This document shows positions 20,707 to 30,528 of a DNA stretch of 64,000 nucleotides, piece by piece. The stretch comes from Apoderus coryli. Taxonomy: Eukaryota; Arthropoda; Insecta; Coleoptera; Attelabidae. A model generated the notes under the pieces. The model searched no databases, was not told where the DNA came from, and worked only from the letters and a program-made list of their open reading frames with translations. The stretch is from assembly GCA_911728435.2 (NCBI GenBank), contig OU452205.1:14762260-14826259 (forward strand), read 5' to 3'. The first letter of the stretch is position 1. Every line of letters starts with the position of its first letter. The position numbers and the translations under genes are program-made.

Positions 20707-22270
20707 CAGTGTTGTTATTGCTTTTACAATTGTAACAAATCTATTACTTTTCCTATCGTCTATTACTTTATTACGACATTTGTCTAATTTGATAGAATCT
20801 ATTACTTTTTATGGATTCTATTACTTTTTTATTACTTTCAAATTCAATTAAAATTTGAAAAAAAATTACTTGTCAAAATCATAAACTTTATACATTTTCC
20901 TACTAAACATCATCTCTTTCTAAAGTATTAGAATATTAGATATTCCAAATCAGTTAGCTTCAACATGGCTTCCTTAATTTCATAATCTTTACATTACATC
21001 ATTACACATTACACCTATATTCGGGGAATTACCCATGGCGAGTAAATTGGAATTACGTGTTTTAGTGATATTATATTTATTGCGTTTATTTATTAATATA
21101 TTGTGTTTTAAGTATGGATAAGTAAGTAACACATACTTATTAATAAGTAAAAATTGTTATTTATATAATTTACAGTTAACATTAGAGCCACAGCCTAAAA
21201 AAATATGCTCTGTAGTGCTTTAATCTTTGACGGGCATATCGAATAGAGAAGCGCAAGAGACCAAAAAAACTGTCGTTTTATTTTTTAGATTTGTGATCAG
21301 AAAACAGAGAGCTGCATAACAAATCTTAGTCATTGTCGACATTTTTAAAAAAATCTCGATACCAATAAAATAAAACATCGTCGTTTGTATTTATGTCATG
21401 CGCCCTAAATCATTCATCTAAACACAGTTTAATACGGTTAGAACTGTGATCTAAATGTTTCGCTTGTCTGTTGTTTTCCTTTTGTTGTCATAATATATCT
21501 TTGTTTCTCTTCTAGGGAAATATCCATGACGGGTTCACGATATTAGGGTTATTCTTTCGTAGTGATTGATCTGAACAAGTGAATGTGATTAAACTGAATG
21601 TGATTATACTGAACTGAATATTTGGCGAAACCGAAAGATCATCTTTTTTGTGATTGTCTTTCACTTAACCTCGAAAACTTGTGAAAACAACCAAATCTGC
21701 TCTGAAAACTGGAAAATTATTTCTTCCATGACATTATTATCCATGTTTTAAACTTTTACAATTTTTTGAGTTTATTGGAAATCTTATTCCCATTATTATC
21801 TCTCAATATCCAATACTTTTAGAGGTTAACTGAACGAACTAACCGGTACCTAGAGGTTGATCAGTAAGCGGCAAGGGGGGTAGGAATTTTAATCAGTTTG
21901 GTAGAAGTGACCGATGTCGAAAGAATACGCACAATCGTGAATGAACTGACAATTTTCAGATTGTTCACTTAGTTCAGTACGAAAGAATAACCCTATTATC
22001 AGAGATATGAACTATCTCTGGATATTATTAATATAAGATTGTTATGAGGATTGTTCCCACAAGGGTCAGAAACAGTCTGGATTCTGAGGATAACGTTGTT
22101 GACGTGCGGTTTGCGCAGAATCCTGACTGATTCTGACGCTTGTGAAAATAAACGTATAATGTATTTCTATTTATAACATTTCTATTACTTTTTAAACATA
22201 AACCTATTACGTTTATTACAATTAGACACCATTTTCTATTACTAAAAAATTTTTGCCAGCAACAACACTG
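20707..22270. mobile_element. hAT-superfamily non-autonomous element
   Basis: Ends CAGTGTTGTTATTG and CAACAACACTG are inverted, and the exact 8-base duplication TATTAGAC lies at 20699-20706 and 22271-22278. Subterminal TCTATTACTTTTT repeats occur at both ends. No transposase was seen in the 1564 bases. A smaller inverted-repeat element is nested at 21546-21993. Confidence 0.9.
21546..21993. mobile_element. MITE nested in the hAT element
   Basis: A 16-base perfect inverted repeat, GGGTTATTCTTTCGTA at the left and its complement at 21978-21993, is flanked by TA on both sides. Internal inverted words TGAACAAG/TTGTTCA extend the arms. TA flanks suggest a Tc1/mariner relative. Confidence 0.78.
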
Positions 22271-22679
22271 TATTAGACAACATGTGAGTGATGTGTAGGG
22301 AACACTCGTTCACGATAATTCTCCTAATAGAGATTTCTATCTAGATAGTGAATACGGGCCCAGTTTAGGAACTAGAAACATGGAGATATATTATACGACT
22401 CAATGCATGGTAAACTTTGTGACCCATGTAAATGAAATCGGATATATACTGAAATCGTATTTCAATCGCAAACTGGCTAAAGATTTTGTACAGACACGTC
22501 CAAAAGCACACCATGTTTATGCTTAAATTATGTAAATTAGTTATGATACAGCAAAATACGGACGGAAATAATGGGCGCGTTCAGAGCTTCCCATTTTCAA
22601 TTTCTGATTAAGTAAAAAATGTCCTCAAAAAGTTAATGCTTTAATGTCTTTTCTATTAAAAATATTACATTTTAAACAA

Positions 22680-22685
22680 TTTATT
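22680..22685 (-). terminator. Candidate polyadenylation signal of Aurora A
   Basis: AATAAA on the minus strand, about 115 bases after the stop codon. Confidence 0.5.
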
Positions 22686-22797
22686 TAAAAAAAATAGAAC
22701 AGTAATTATTCCAGTTGGTATCCTAACAGGCAATATATAAAATAGAAAAATATAAAAGTACGTACTTAACATTACAATATAAAATAAAAAAATCACG

Positions 22798-23333
22798 TTA
22801 ACTTTTATTAGAATTATGCATCACAATCCATGGATGTTTCAACAGATCCGACAAATCTAATCGTCTATCTGGATCTACAACCAACAATCGCTTAATCAAA
22901 TCTCGCGCATGCTCAGACACATGACTTGGAAATCCAAAAATCGCTTTTGATATCTTCCGATACGTTTCATCGTAGCTAGGCGAGTCAAACGGAGGCTTCC
23001 CTGTTAGAAACTCGTAACATAACACTCCTACACACCATAAATCGACTTTCTCGTTATGCTCCTTGCCAGAAACCATTTCAGGTGAAAGATAATCCAATGT
23101 GCCGCAAAGCGTTGTTCGTTTTGATGACGGCGCATGCACTGACCACCCGAAATCAGCAATTTTCACTTCTCCTTTGACGCCTAGGAGAAGATTCTCTGGT
23201 TTGATGTCGCGATGAATGACTTTCTTGGTGTGGCAATAACGGAGCGCATCGGCGATTTGGGCGATATACTGAGCTGAGACTGGTTCGCTGAAACGTTTCT
23301 CCGGCTGGGCAATTAACGATTTATATATGCATC
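22798..23333 (-). CDS. aurA: Aurora A exon 2
   Basis: It begins [18 protein letters not shown], contains [28 protein letters not shown] and the C-lobe, and ends [18 protein letters not shown] (stop at 22798-22800). The open frame upstream of 23333 to 23403 is intron. Confidence 0.95.
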
Positions 23334-25687
23334 CTGCAATATGATATATCAAGTTACATAGAGTTTCGTTACTGTTACAAAATCGTTCATCCAAAGTATA
23401 CATTTTTTTTTGAGGGTAAGCTTGTTAAGTTCAAACTAGGCCCGAGTGGATCAGGTTCTATAGTTTCCTAATATATGATAAAAGCATAATTCTCAAAACC
23501 GATTAAAAATCAATAGAAAATGTTACCATTAAAAAAATTAGGTATATACACCATACTTGGAGAAAAAATTTATATGGAAGGTCCAAATGAAACCTAGCAG
23601 CATTTTGATCAATAATAGCGTATATACTGAAACCATGCAAGTGCTCAGATCAAGTATTTCTATTGCAGAAAAAAATTATTAAATCTACAGTCAATACGCA
23701 TACTGGAGACTCATTTAAAAAATTATAATCAACAACAAAACAATCGCAATAAACGGAAACATTTATGTTTACCATTTTCACGTTTACCTGTTAAATGTTA
23801 TAACCATTAATTAGTTTTAACAATATTATAGTATATAATATATACTATCTACTCAATTGATAATTTTTTTAAAGGATTGTATTTTTGTATTATAGTGTAA
23901 GTTAATGTGCTGTGACTTAATTTATTCTGTTTTATCTATACCATAATGTCATTCCATTTTGTAATTACATTGAGCGGAATATAAAGATTATTTATTGTAA
24001 GTATTTAATTATCAAAATTTAAATACAAATAAGTTTTAGTAATGTTTAAATATTAGTAAATGTTCCGAAACGCCATAAAAAACAATAAAGGCACAACATA
24101 ATAAATAAAACACCTTGCGTACCTTAGTTAAGAGTGTTAAAATAAATGTAAAGTTACATGTAATTCTAAGGAGTTCCTAACTCACAGTAAAGTTCAACTT
24201 TTAACATTTAAAGAGATCTAGGTAGTTACATCGGTGAAAGAAAAATAATATTTTGTTATACTTATATAAAAACAAAGCCTTAAACTAATTATTTAATAAT
24301 TTAATCCAAACTGCTCTAATGGTGGACGTTCTTTTCCAAAAAAGTTTTTATAAAAATATATTAAATTATATTTTTACCATTCACCTGTTATATAATATTA
24401 TGGTAACAATATAATCTGCCAAAATAAAACAAAACAATTGTTAAACGTTAAAAATTGTTGATCTGAGACCAGTATTTGTTTCCTTGCATTGTATAAATTA
24501 CACTGAAGATGGAGTCTAATGATTCCGAAACATGGATGTAAAACAATCGATGACAGATTCATTTGACGAGAATAGATTGTATTGAGTGAGAAAGACTGTG
24601 GGGTTGATTCAACATTACATGTAATTTTTAGAGAAAGTGGATTACAAAGGTATAAATAAAATACGGTGCATGCCTACAGGTACGACTATCTATCTATCAA
24701 ATAGTTCGTAATGATTATCATAGTTGGTAAGGTAAAGCTCAAAGAAACAAAACCTAGTCAGAGTTAAAATTGTTGCTCATATAACCTGCGAAAAGTTGAG
24801 TAGTTTATAATAATGGAAGAACATGAATTATACAACAAAAATCAATAGAAAGATAAAATAAAAAATTTCTGATGATGAGAAGCCATTTTAGAACAAGGCA
24901 AATTTGGGTTGGGTCGGGCCAGAGATTACATAGCTGTGAGTTACATTAGGACGTACGGATCATGTATTGTCTGGCCCAATTTGGCCTTGTCCTAAAATGG
25001 CTTCTCATCATCAGAAATTCTTTGTTTTATCTCTCTATTGATTTTTGTGCTATACCTATATGCGTACAAATAATGTCGGTAAACTCAGTATATGACAAAA
25101 TTGAATAGGTACATGATTCTGGAAACCTTAGACAGAAGAGACGAGAAAAGAATCAGACAACAAGGTGTATAAATAAAAGAGTGGTACAGCCTTTAGTAAA
25201 ATTATTCAATTTCTTACTTACCATTTGGTGCATATTCCAATATAATATAAACTTTGGATTCATCATGAAAATAACCGTACAACCGTAAGATATTGGGATG
25301 TCGTAAATGTGCTTGGATCTCAATCTCCCTACGCACCTGATGTTGATTGTTATGATCCATAATATTTCTCTTAAACAGTACTTTCAGGGCAACCACAAAC
25401 TTTGAAGTTTTTTCTCGTGCTAGGTACACATTTCCGAATTTGCCTTTTCCCAACGGTTTGCCAATGTCGAAATCGGTCAACGACCATTTTTTGTCCTCTT
25501 TATTATTCACGTTTTGTTGATTAACTTCTCTATTTTGCTGTGTTTGCAACGTAGTCTTTTGTGTATGGTTATTTTCTACTTGTGGCATTGCAGTCTTTAC
25601 GTTATTGATTTTATCTTGGTTGATCACAGAAAGGTGCTTTTGTCTCACTGGATTTGGTTTATGGTTTTCTTTATTTCGGTGAGCCAT
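22798..25687 (-). CDS. aurA: Aurora A mitotic kinase, complete, two exons
   Basis: Exons 25222-25687 and 22798-23333 join in frame at G|gtaagt and ttgcag to give 333 residues. Aurora A is a Ser/Thr kinase acting at centrosomes and spindle poles. An N-terminal KEN box (residues 6-8, KENHKP) resembles the APC/C degron of vertebrate Aurora A. The kinase domain starts near residue 73: LGKGKFG loop (79-85), VVALK lysine 102, αC Glu 121, HRD Asp198, DFG Asp216 and a T-loop [10 protein letters not shown] with Thr230. LYGYFHD has Gly138, the residue that separates Aurora A (Gly) from Aurora B (Asn) and governs TPX2 binding. This favours Aurora A over B. Length is short for the family because the N-terminus is only about 70 residues. 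Exon 1 ends at APNG, where the hinge begins. Confidence 0.95.
23334..24834. other. Aurora A intron, left part
   Basis: AT-rich intron without recognisable coding sequence or repeat pairs. Confidence 0.5.
24835..25048. mobile_element. Palindromic MITE in the Aurora A intron
   Basis: An inverted repeat with arms of about 85 bases; both contain ACAAAAATCAATAGA, TTTCTGATGATGAGAAGCC and ATTTTAGGACAAGG-like words. The spacer is about 40 bases. Confidence 0.8.
25222..25687 (-). CDS. aurA: Aurora A exon 1
   Basis: It starts [10 protein letters not shown] and carries a Gln/Asn-rich linker, the glycine loop and the VALK lysine. It ends at EYAPN plus one base. Confidence 0.95.
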
Positions 25688-26200
25688 TAGGTTTAAGTAT
25701 CTGATTATTGTATATTTATCTGTTGTATAATTATATTACAAAAAGTGGGAAAACATCACTTTTTTCTTTAATAATATTTGAAGGTAGTATTTTAAGTTTG
25801 CGACTCAAACGGTTTTTTTCAACTTTAAAACGATGTCATGCAGTCATATGAGATTGACGTTTAAAGCAGTGTTGCTAGTTGCTAATTTGATTTAATAATA
25901 CATTAGATCGAGTCGCTATCCTTCAATGCGAATTATCAGCAATTTTCACTCACAAATTTGATTGACAGTAAACTGAGAAATTCACCTCAAAATGTTTTTT
26001 TTTCTGTTTTATTAGCATCTTGTCATAGATTTGACATACAGCCAGCGTATAGTACGACATAGTGAAGAATATACGCTTTTAAATGGGCTATCCATATAAA
26101 AGTGTATCATTCTTAGCTGTGTCGTACTATAAGCACAGCATTAATAAGTACAGCATTCCGACTCCACGTTGGCACTTTGAAATAAACTGTGACGTATACC
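25688..26200. promoter_or_regulatory. Aurora A upstream region
   Basis: Sequence preceding the Aurora A start on the minus strand. No specific motif could be assigned. Confidence 0.3.
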
Positions 26201-26439
26201 GCCGCCATTTTGGGTTACAAGTCAGGTCCTGACTAAGAATAATTATATTTTTCGGTTTCTAACCACAGTACTGTATTTTCATTTTTGTAAAAATATTTAA
26301 GTACATAATAATATCGCTGTCAATTTCAGAAATATTTGTGGTGTGTCATAGTGATTGAAAACAGCCTTGAGTGGTGGTATCAGTTAAATGTTGACATGAT
26401 TGGGTGATTTTTAATAATAATAATAATAAACACAACAAT

Positions 26440-26990
26440 AATAAAGACTTTATTAGTAAAAAAGACATTTTTATAAAAGTTGAAGCAGTGCTTCCTAACT
26501 TAACCTAAACGTAACTTATATCTTAGCTTGCTTAAACCTATCCGAAAATAGTTTTACATCGCTGGCCAAATTAAGTAGGTAGCTTATATTTACAAATTAA
26601 TTTGTTCTATTACGTGTCAGACAGCGCTCTTAAACGAAAACCTCTGTAAACTTTTTATATTCTCCGGTAGAACGTTGTAATATTTTGAAACCGTATAGGA
26701 AAATGACCGCTCAAAGATTGATGTTGTGTCTAGCGATGGCGTATTGACAGTTTTATGAGGAATATTCACATCATACACCGATCCCCGCCTATTTCCATCT
26801 GATGATTTTTATTAATCAAAATTAGTGAATGAAAATCCGACGTTGTTTCATTCTTAACCAGCCGTTTCCTTAATCTTATTGCTAGCCTCTTTCACCCCTA
26901 CGAATTCCACATACAAGCCGTGTGCCTGAATTCTGCATCAACTGAATCCTGTTCTCAGCAATTTTAGTCAAACAAGGGCCATATATATAT
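26440..26990 (-). pseudogene. Decayed fragment of the 226-2046 LINE family
   Basis: The minus strand reads YGPCLTKIAENRIQLMQNSG then TRLVCGIRRGERG, matching the C-terminal part of the first LINE, followed by broken frames. It ends at an AAT tandem near 26416-26430, the probable LINE tail. Confidence 0.75.
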
Positions 26991-27189
26991 TGTCAATAAT
27001 ATAACCCCTAGCTGATTGCGTTATCATGCTATCTCGCCACGAGACAACTTGTGTTTATGTTTTACTTTCATTTAGTTTAAAAACATATTATATACTGCCA
27101 TTTCGTAATATAAATTTTATGGTTATACAAATAGTTGTTATAAACGTAAAATTATCTAGTATTCATCTTTATTTTTACTTATTACTCAC

Positions 27190-27290
27190 CTAACAGGATC
27201 TGTGGGGAAGCGAAAAAAATGTTTAGAGCAAGTGTACCGCTTATTGGAACAACATTTTGCAGCACACACATGTCCTCCCTGATTGTTCAT
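27190..27290 (-). CDS. THAP zinc-finger first exon
   Basis: It starts MNNQGGHVCAAKCCSNKRYT and continues CSKHFFRFPTDPVR before a strong donor, AG|gtgagt. The C-x3-C pair followed by the FFRFPTDP box is the N-terminal half of a C2CH THAP DNA-binding domain. THAP domains occur in host transcription regulators and in P-element transposases. No second exon with the remaining Cys/His ligands was found downstream, so the gene may be broken or have a distant exon. Confidence 0.65.
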
Positions 27291-27599
27291 TGTATTAATC
27301 ATAAGATACGTTAATAAAAATCAAATCCTTTTAATTCTCACGACCACTATCCCAAAAACACAGAATTAGATTACAAACACAATATTTATTTATCTCGTAC
27401 ACGCCGACAATGAACTATAGGTATATTGAACACAGGAGTGAACGGTATCTATCTACGTCTATGCGATTATTTTGACGTTGTAACCCATAATGGCGGCATG
27501 CGCGACGATATGCGCAGGACGGCTTGCAAGCGGAAAGTCAGAATACTGTATTATTTATTATACTGTGACACAGTTACAGGTTAGATTGTTATCAAACAG

Positions 27600-27866
27600 G
27601 AACCACAAACACCGTGAGAACTGCAACAAAACTGTCAACATATTCATAAAAAATAACGTAAAATTGATTGTTAATGTTTGAAATAAAAATCCACAAAATG
27701 AGCTTAATAAAATAACATATTCTTAAAATAATCAATATTTATTTTACATAAAACAAAATGCATATTTAAAACTGGTAGTCACAATTCGTAAAAATTTTAT
27801 TTAAACTTTGTTTTTCTACTTAATTTGCACCCCTTAATACGATACGGCACTGTCAATAGTGGAACA
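27600..27866 (+). repeat. Repeat shared with 62690-62955
   Basis: Shared blocks include ATAACGTAAAATTGA, AATAATCAATATTT, ACTGGTA..CA.GATTCGTAAAA and CACTGTCAATAGTGGAACAT followed by GGCG. The same order and orientation hold at the second site 35 kb away. Confidence 0.8.
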
Positions 27867-28977
27867 TGGCGACCCATTACATTAGCTGTTCGCGCAACTG
27901 TCAAGCTCAATCTCTCTCCTCTACATCTCTGCTATGTAGTAGTCCATAACTATTTTGCATAGGCAGTCTACCGACTCGGCCGGAAGCACACTCTACTCAT
28001 CCAATCTCTCTCCGCGCCATCGGGTACTTCACTACCGTGATCGCACTGAAAGGTGTTTGGACATGTGGCCATCTCCCGCCCCTCAAAATGTTTCTTAGCC
28101 GGAGATAATTTTGACAGTTGTCTGGTACGTTTAAAAAATGCAAGTGAGATGAGTGGTAGGTAATCATGTTACATCAGCCCAGCTGATCTGTTTGTAGGAT
28201 AACGCTTTTAGTATCTTGAACCATAGAACAAGGAAGCTAGTTAGCATAGCTTTCTTATTCTGTGAACGTCGAAAACATGCAATTTTTACTCACCTTACGT
28301 AATCAAACATTCAATTTATAAAGTTAAATAAGATTTGTTTTCTAAAGTAATCCATTAATGAGAGAAGCGGCGACTTATAATAAATAAAACTCTACAAAAT
28401 ATTTATTATTTTATTTACTATTTATTTATTTTGTGGAGCTGACGTCGTTTAATTTTTTAGAATGTTTAGTTAGCAAATTAGTGACACTTCAGTAGAACCG
28501 AACAATGTTAAAGATAATGACTGAACTATTGGAAGGATAACGCGGATAACATTTTTATTAAAAAGGTCGATTACCATTTTCATGGAAGGTGCAAGCTCGG
28601 CTAAATATCTTTCTCTTGAATCCAATGATATTTTAGAGGTTTATATTTGAAAAATAACTTTTACTCCCTTAGTTTAGGGTTGAAAGTGAACAAGCGTCTA
28701 GAGTTAGGCTGTGGACTTTTCAACCGACCAATCTACGTGCGCTTTAAAGCGCAGGAAATTAAAAAAAAATAAATGTGTTAGAAATAGAATGCCCACATAA
28801 CGCGGAACGGTAATCTTGCAGTATACATGTAAAAAAATATGGTCTGGCCGCGCCGTTGCGTATGTGTCACTACTCTAGCGATGTTGCCAGGTTGATATCT
28901 ATTCACTATATCGACTGATGGAATGAATAATACAATTTTATGATATTATAAATTTATACAGTGGATGTAATTATTAT
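27867..28977. other. Intergenic DNA
   Basis: No gene recognised. One copy of the TGTGGAGCTGACGTCGTTT motif lies at 28432-28450. Confidence 0.5.
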
Positions 28978-29235
28978 ATCATTGCAGGGGGTTCGGGGTA
29001 AAATGCTGAGTATGGAAGGTTAGGTAGCAGGCAGGATGTGTTGTCCTAACAATGACTGCGCTATCAAACTAATATAACAACTATCTGCCTACTACATCTC
29101 ATCTCAATCCAGCTTTCTACACCCACCCTTCTTTACTAACTCTTCCTGATAATTACTATTACACCCTTACAACACATTCCTGCCTGCTACCTAACCTTGC
29201 ATACTCAGCATTTTACCCCCCACCTCCTGCAATGA
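28978..29235. mobile_element. MITE with about 65-base inverted ends
   Basis: ATCATTGCAGGGGG and TAAAATGCTGAGTATG..AGGTTAGGTAGCAGGCAGGA at the left recur inverted at 29169-29235. The middle is pyrimidine-rich and has no coding sequence. Confidence 0.8.
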
Positions 29236-30231
29236 TTACCTAACGATGACTGCTATCGAACTAATTTACACAAATATAACAAATAGGTGTATAACCTAGA
29301 GTAGCATTTAAATTTAACGGTCAAAATTAAGTGCCAAATATTTAACCGTTTCAACATAATATGTGTGTTTTAAACCTGGCAACACCACACTTCGAGTACA
29401 ATATGTACTCCCAAAATTCGTCTGATTGGGCAGCGGTTGGAGAAATGCAAAATACAATAGTATATTGTTTAAAATAAGATGTGTGAAACACAGTGTACAA
29501 ACGATGGCTGGACGAGAAGCAAAAACTCCATCATATCCTATTGCCAACACTAGATGTCACCAAAAACATCTTGTTGACAAACAGCAAAAGTTCCGACTTC
29601 GTTGGATTTATTTCTATTATACTGATCCTGTCAATACTTTCCTCGACCACATTTCTTGTGCTGACAGCATAAAATTAGTTTCATTCTAACCGCGTTTATG
29701 CAAAGCGAAGTTGCTCTGAAGAAGCTGACAGGATGATCTCCGAATCGCAGGATTTATGCAGAAGTATTGTTTCTATAAGTTTAGTTGCCTGTGAAAGTTT
29801 GCTGTCTCCAAATGAACTTATAAATCCCTCCATACGACAGCTGTGTACGCCGTTACCTGTGTTTCAAATCGAATGGCACAATCTATGAGAAAATAGCTCC
29901 TCCGTTCTAGCAGTTGGGGATGTTCTTTGTATAACATACCTGATATAGATGTCCAATCCGTGAAGTGGAAATGTATCCTAAACGATTTTTATGTTTTCTT
30001 TCTGTAAATATTTTAGGTTTCTTGAATTTATTTGATATTCTGCTCTGTGTAATATTGAAAAACGTTTATTTGATCTAAATATTATACACATCTGTAAAAA
30101 ATAATAAGCATGTTTTCTTTTATTTCCATAAAAAATATTATACAAGAAGAATCCTGATTGAAATTAACGATAACACATTTTATGTTTTAAATTATCACCT
30201 CACTTCTCATTACATACTCATACTCATTATT
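29236..30231. other. 3' flank of the RS-protein gene, no gene seen
   Basis: Short frames at 29314-29689 overlap each other on both strands and show no known motif. An AATAAA on the minus strand at 30119-30124 is a possible poly(A) signal for the RS-protein gene. Confidence 0.4.
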
Positions 30232-30528
30232 TCACTTGTCATTTACATTTTTATTTTCTTCACTGCCTTTTTTCGTCTCAATGTCCTCCTTACCCTCACT
30301 TGCAGCAGAGCCTTCGTTCCCTTCCTCTGATATGGCAGAAGTAGACGGTTGTTGTAGAGCTTTTGGTGGTTCGTTGTATTGCGGCCACTGCTTTCGTGGA
30401 TACGGCCTTATCATTGGGATTCTGGGCATCAAAACTGACCCGCGCGGGATTAGTGCTGGATAAAATCTTGGATAAGGCGCGGGGAAACCAGGTCGAATTG
30501 GTGGAGCCGGCATCCAATATTCAGAAGG
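30232..30528 (-). CDS. RS-protein exon 7 (last)
   Basis: It encodes PSEYWMPAPPIRPGFPAP, a Pro/Arg region and a Ser/Glu/Lys-rich tail, stopping at 30232-30234. Confidence 0.85.
   Translation of the reverse strand, partial: PSEYWMPAPPIRPGFPAPYPRFYPALIPRGSVLMPRIPMIRPYPRKQWPQYNEPPKALQQPSTSAISEEGNEGSAASEGKEDIETKKGSEENKNVNDK

Larger units (their letters stand above)
26201..27497 (-). mobile_element. Candidate P-like element: inverted ends around a THAP exon
   Basis: GCCGCCATTTTGGGTTACAA at 26201-26220 is matched in reverse at 27478-27497 with 19 of 20 bases identical. A THAP exon starts about 190 bases inside the right end and reads inward, as in P elements. A decayed LINE fragment lies inside. 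No 8-base target duplication was found, so the transposon reading is tentative. Confidence 0.5.

Noticed and set aside
29314..29689. Overlapping plus and minus frames
   Set aside because: Mutual shadows without similarity to known proteins or splice-site support.
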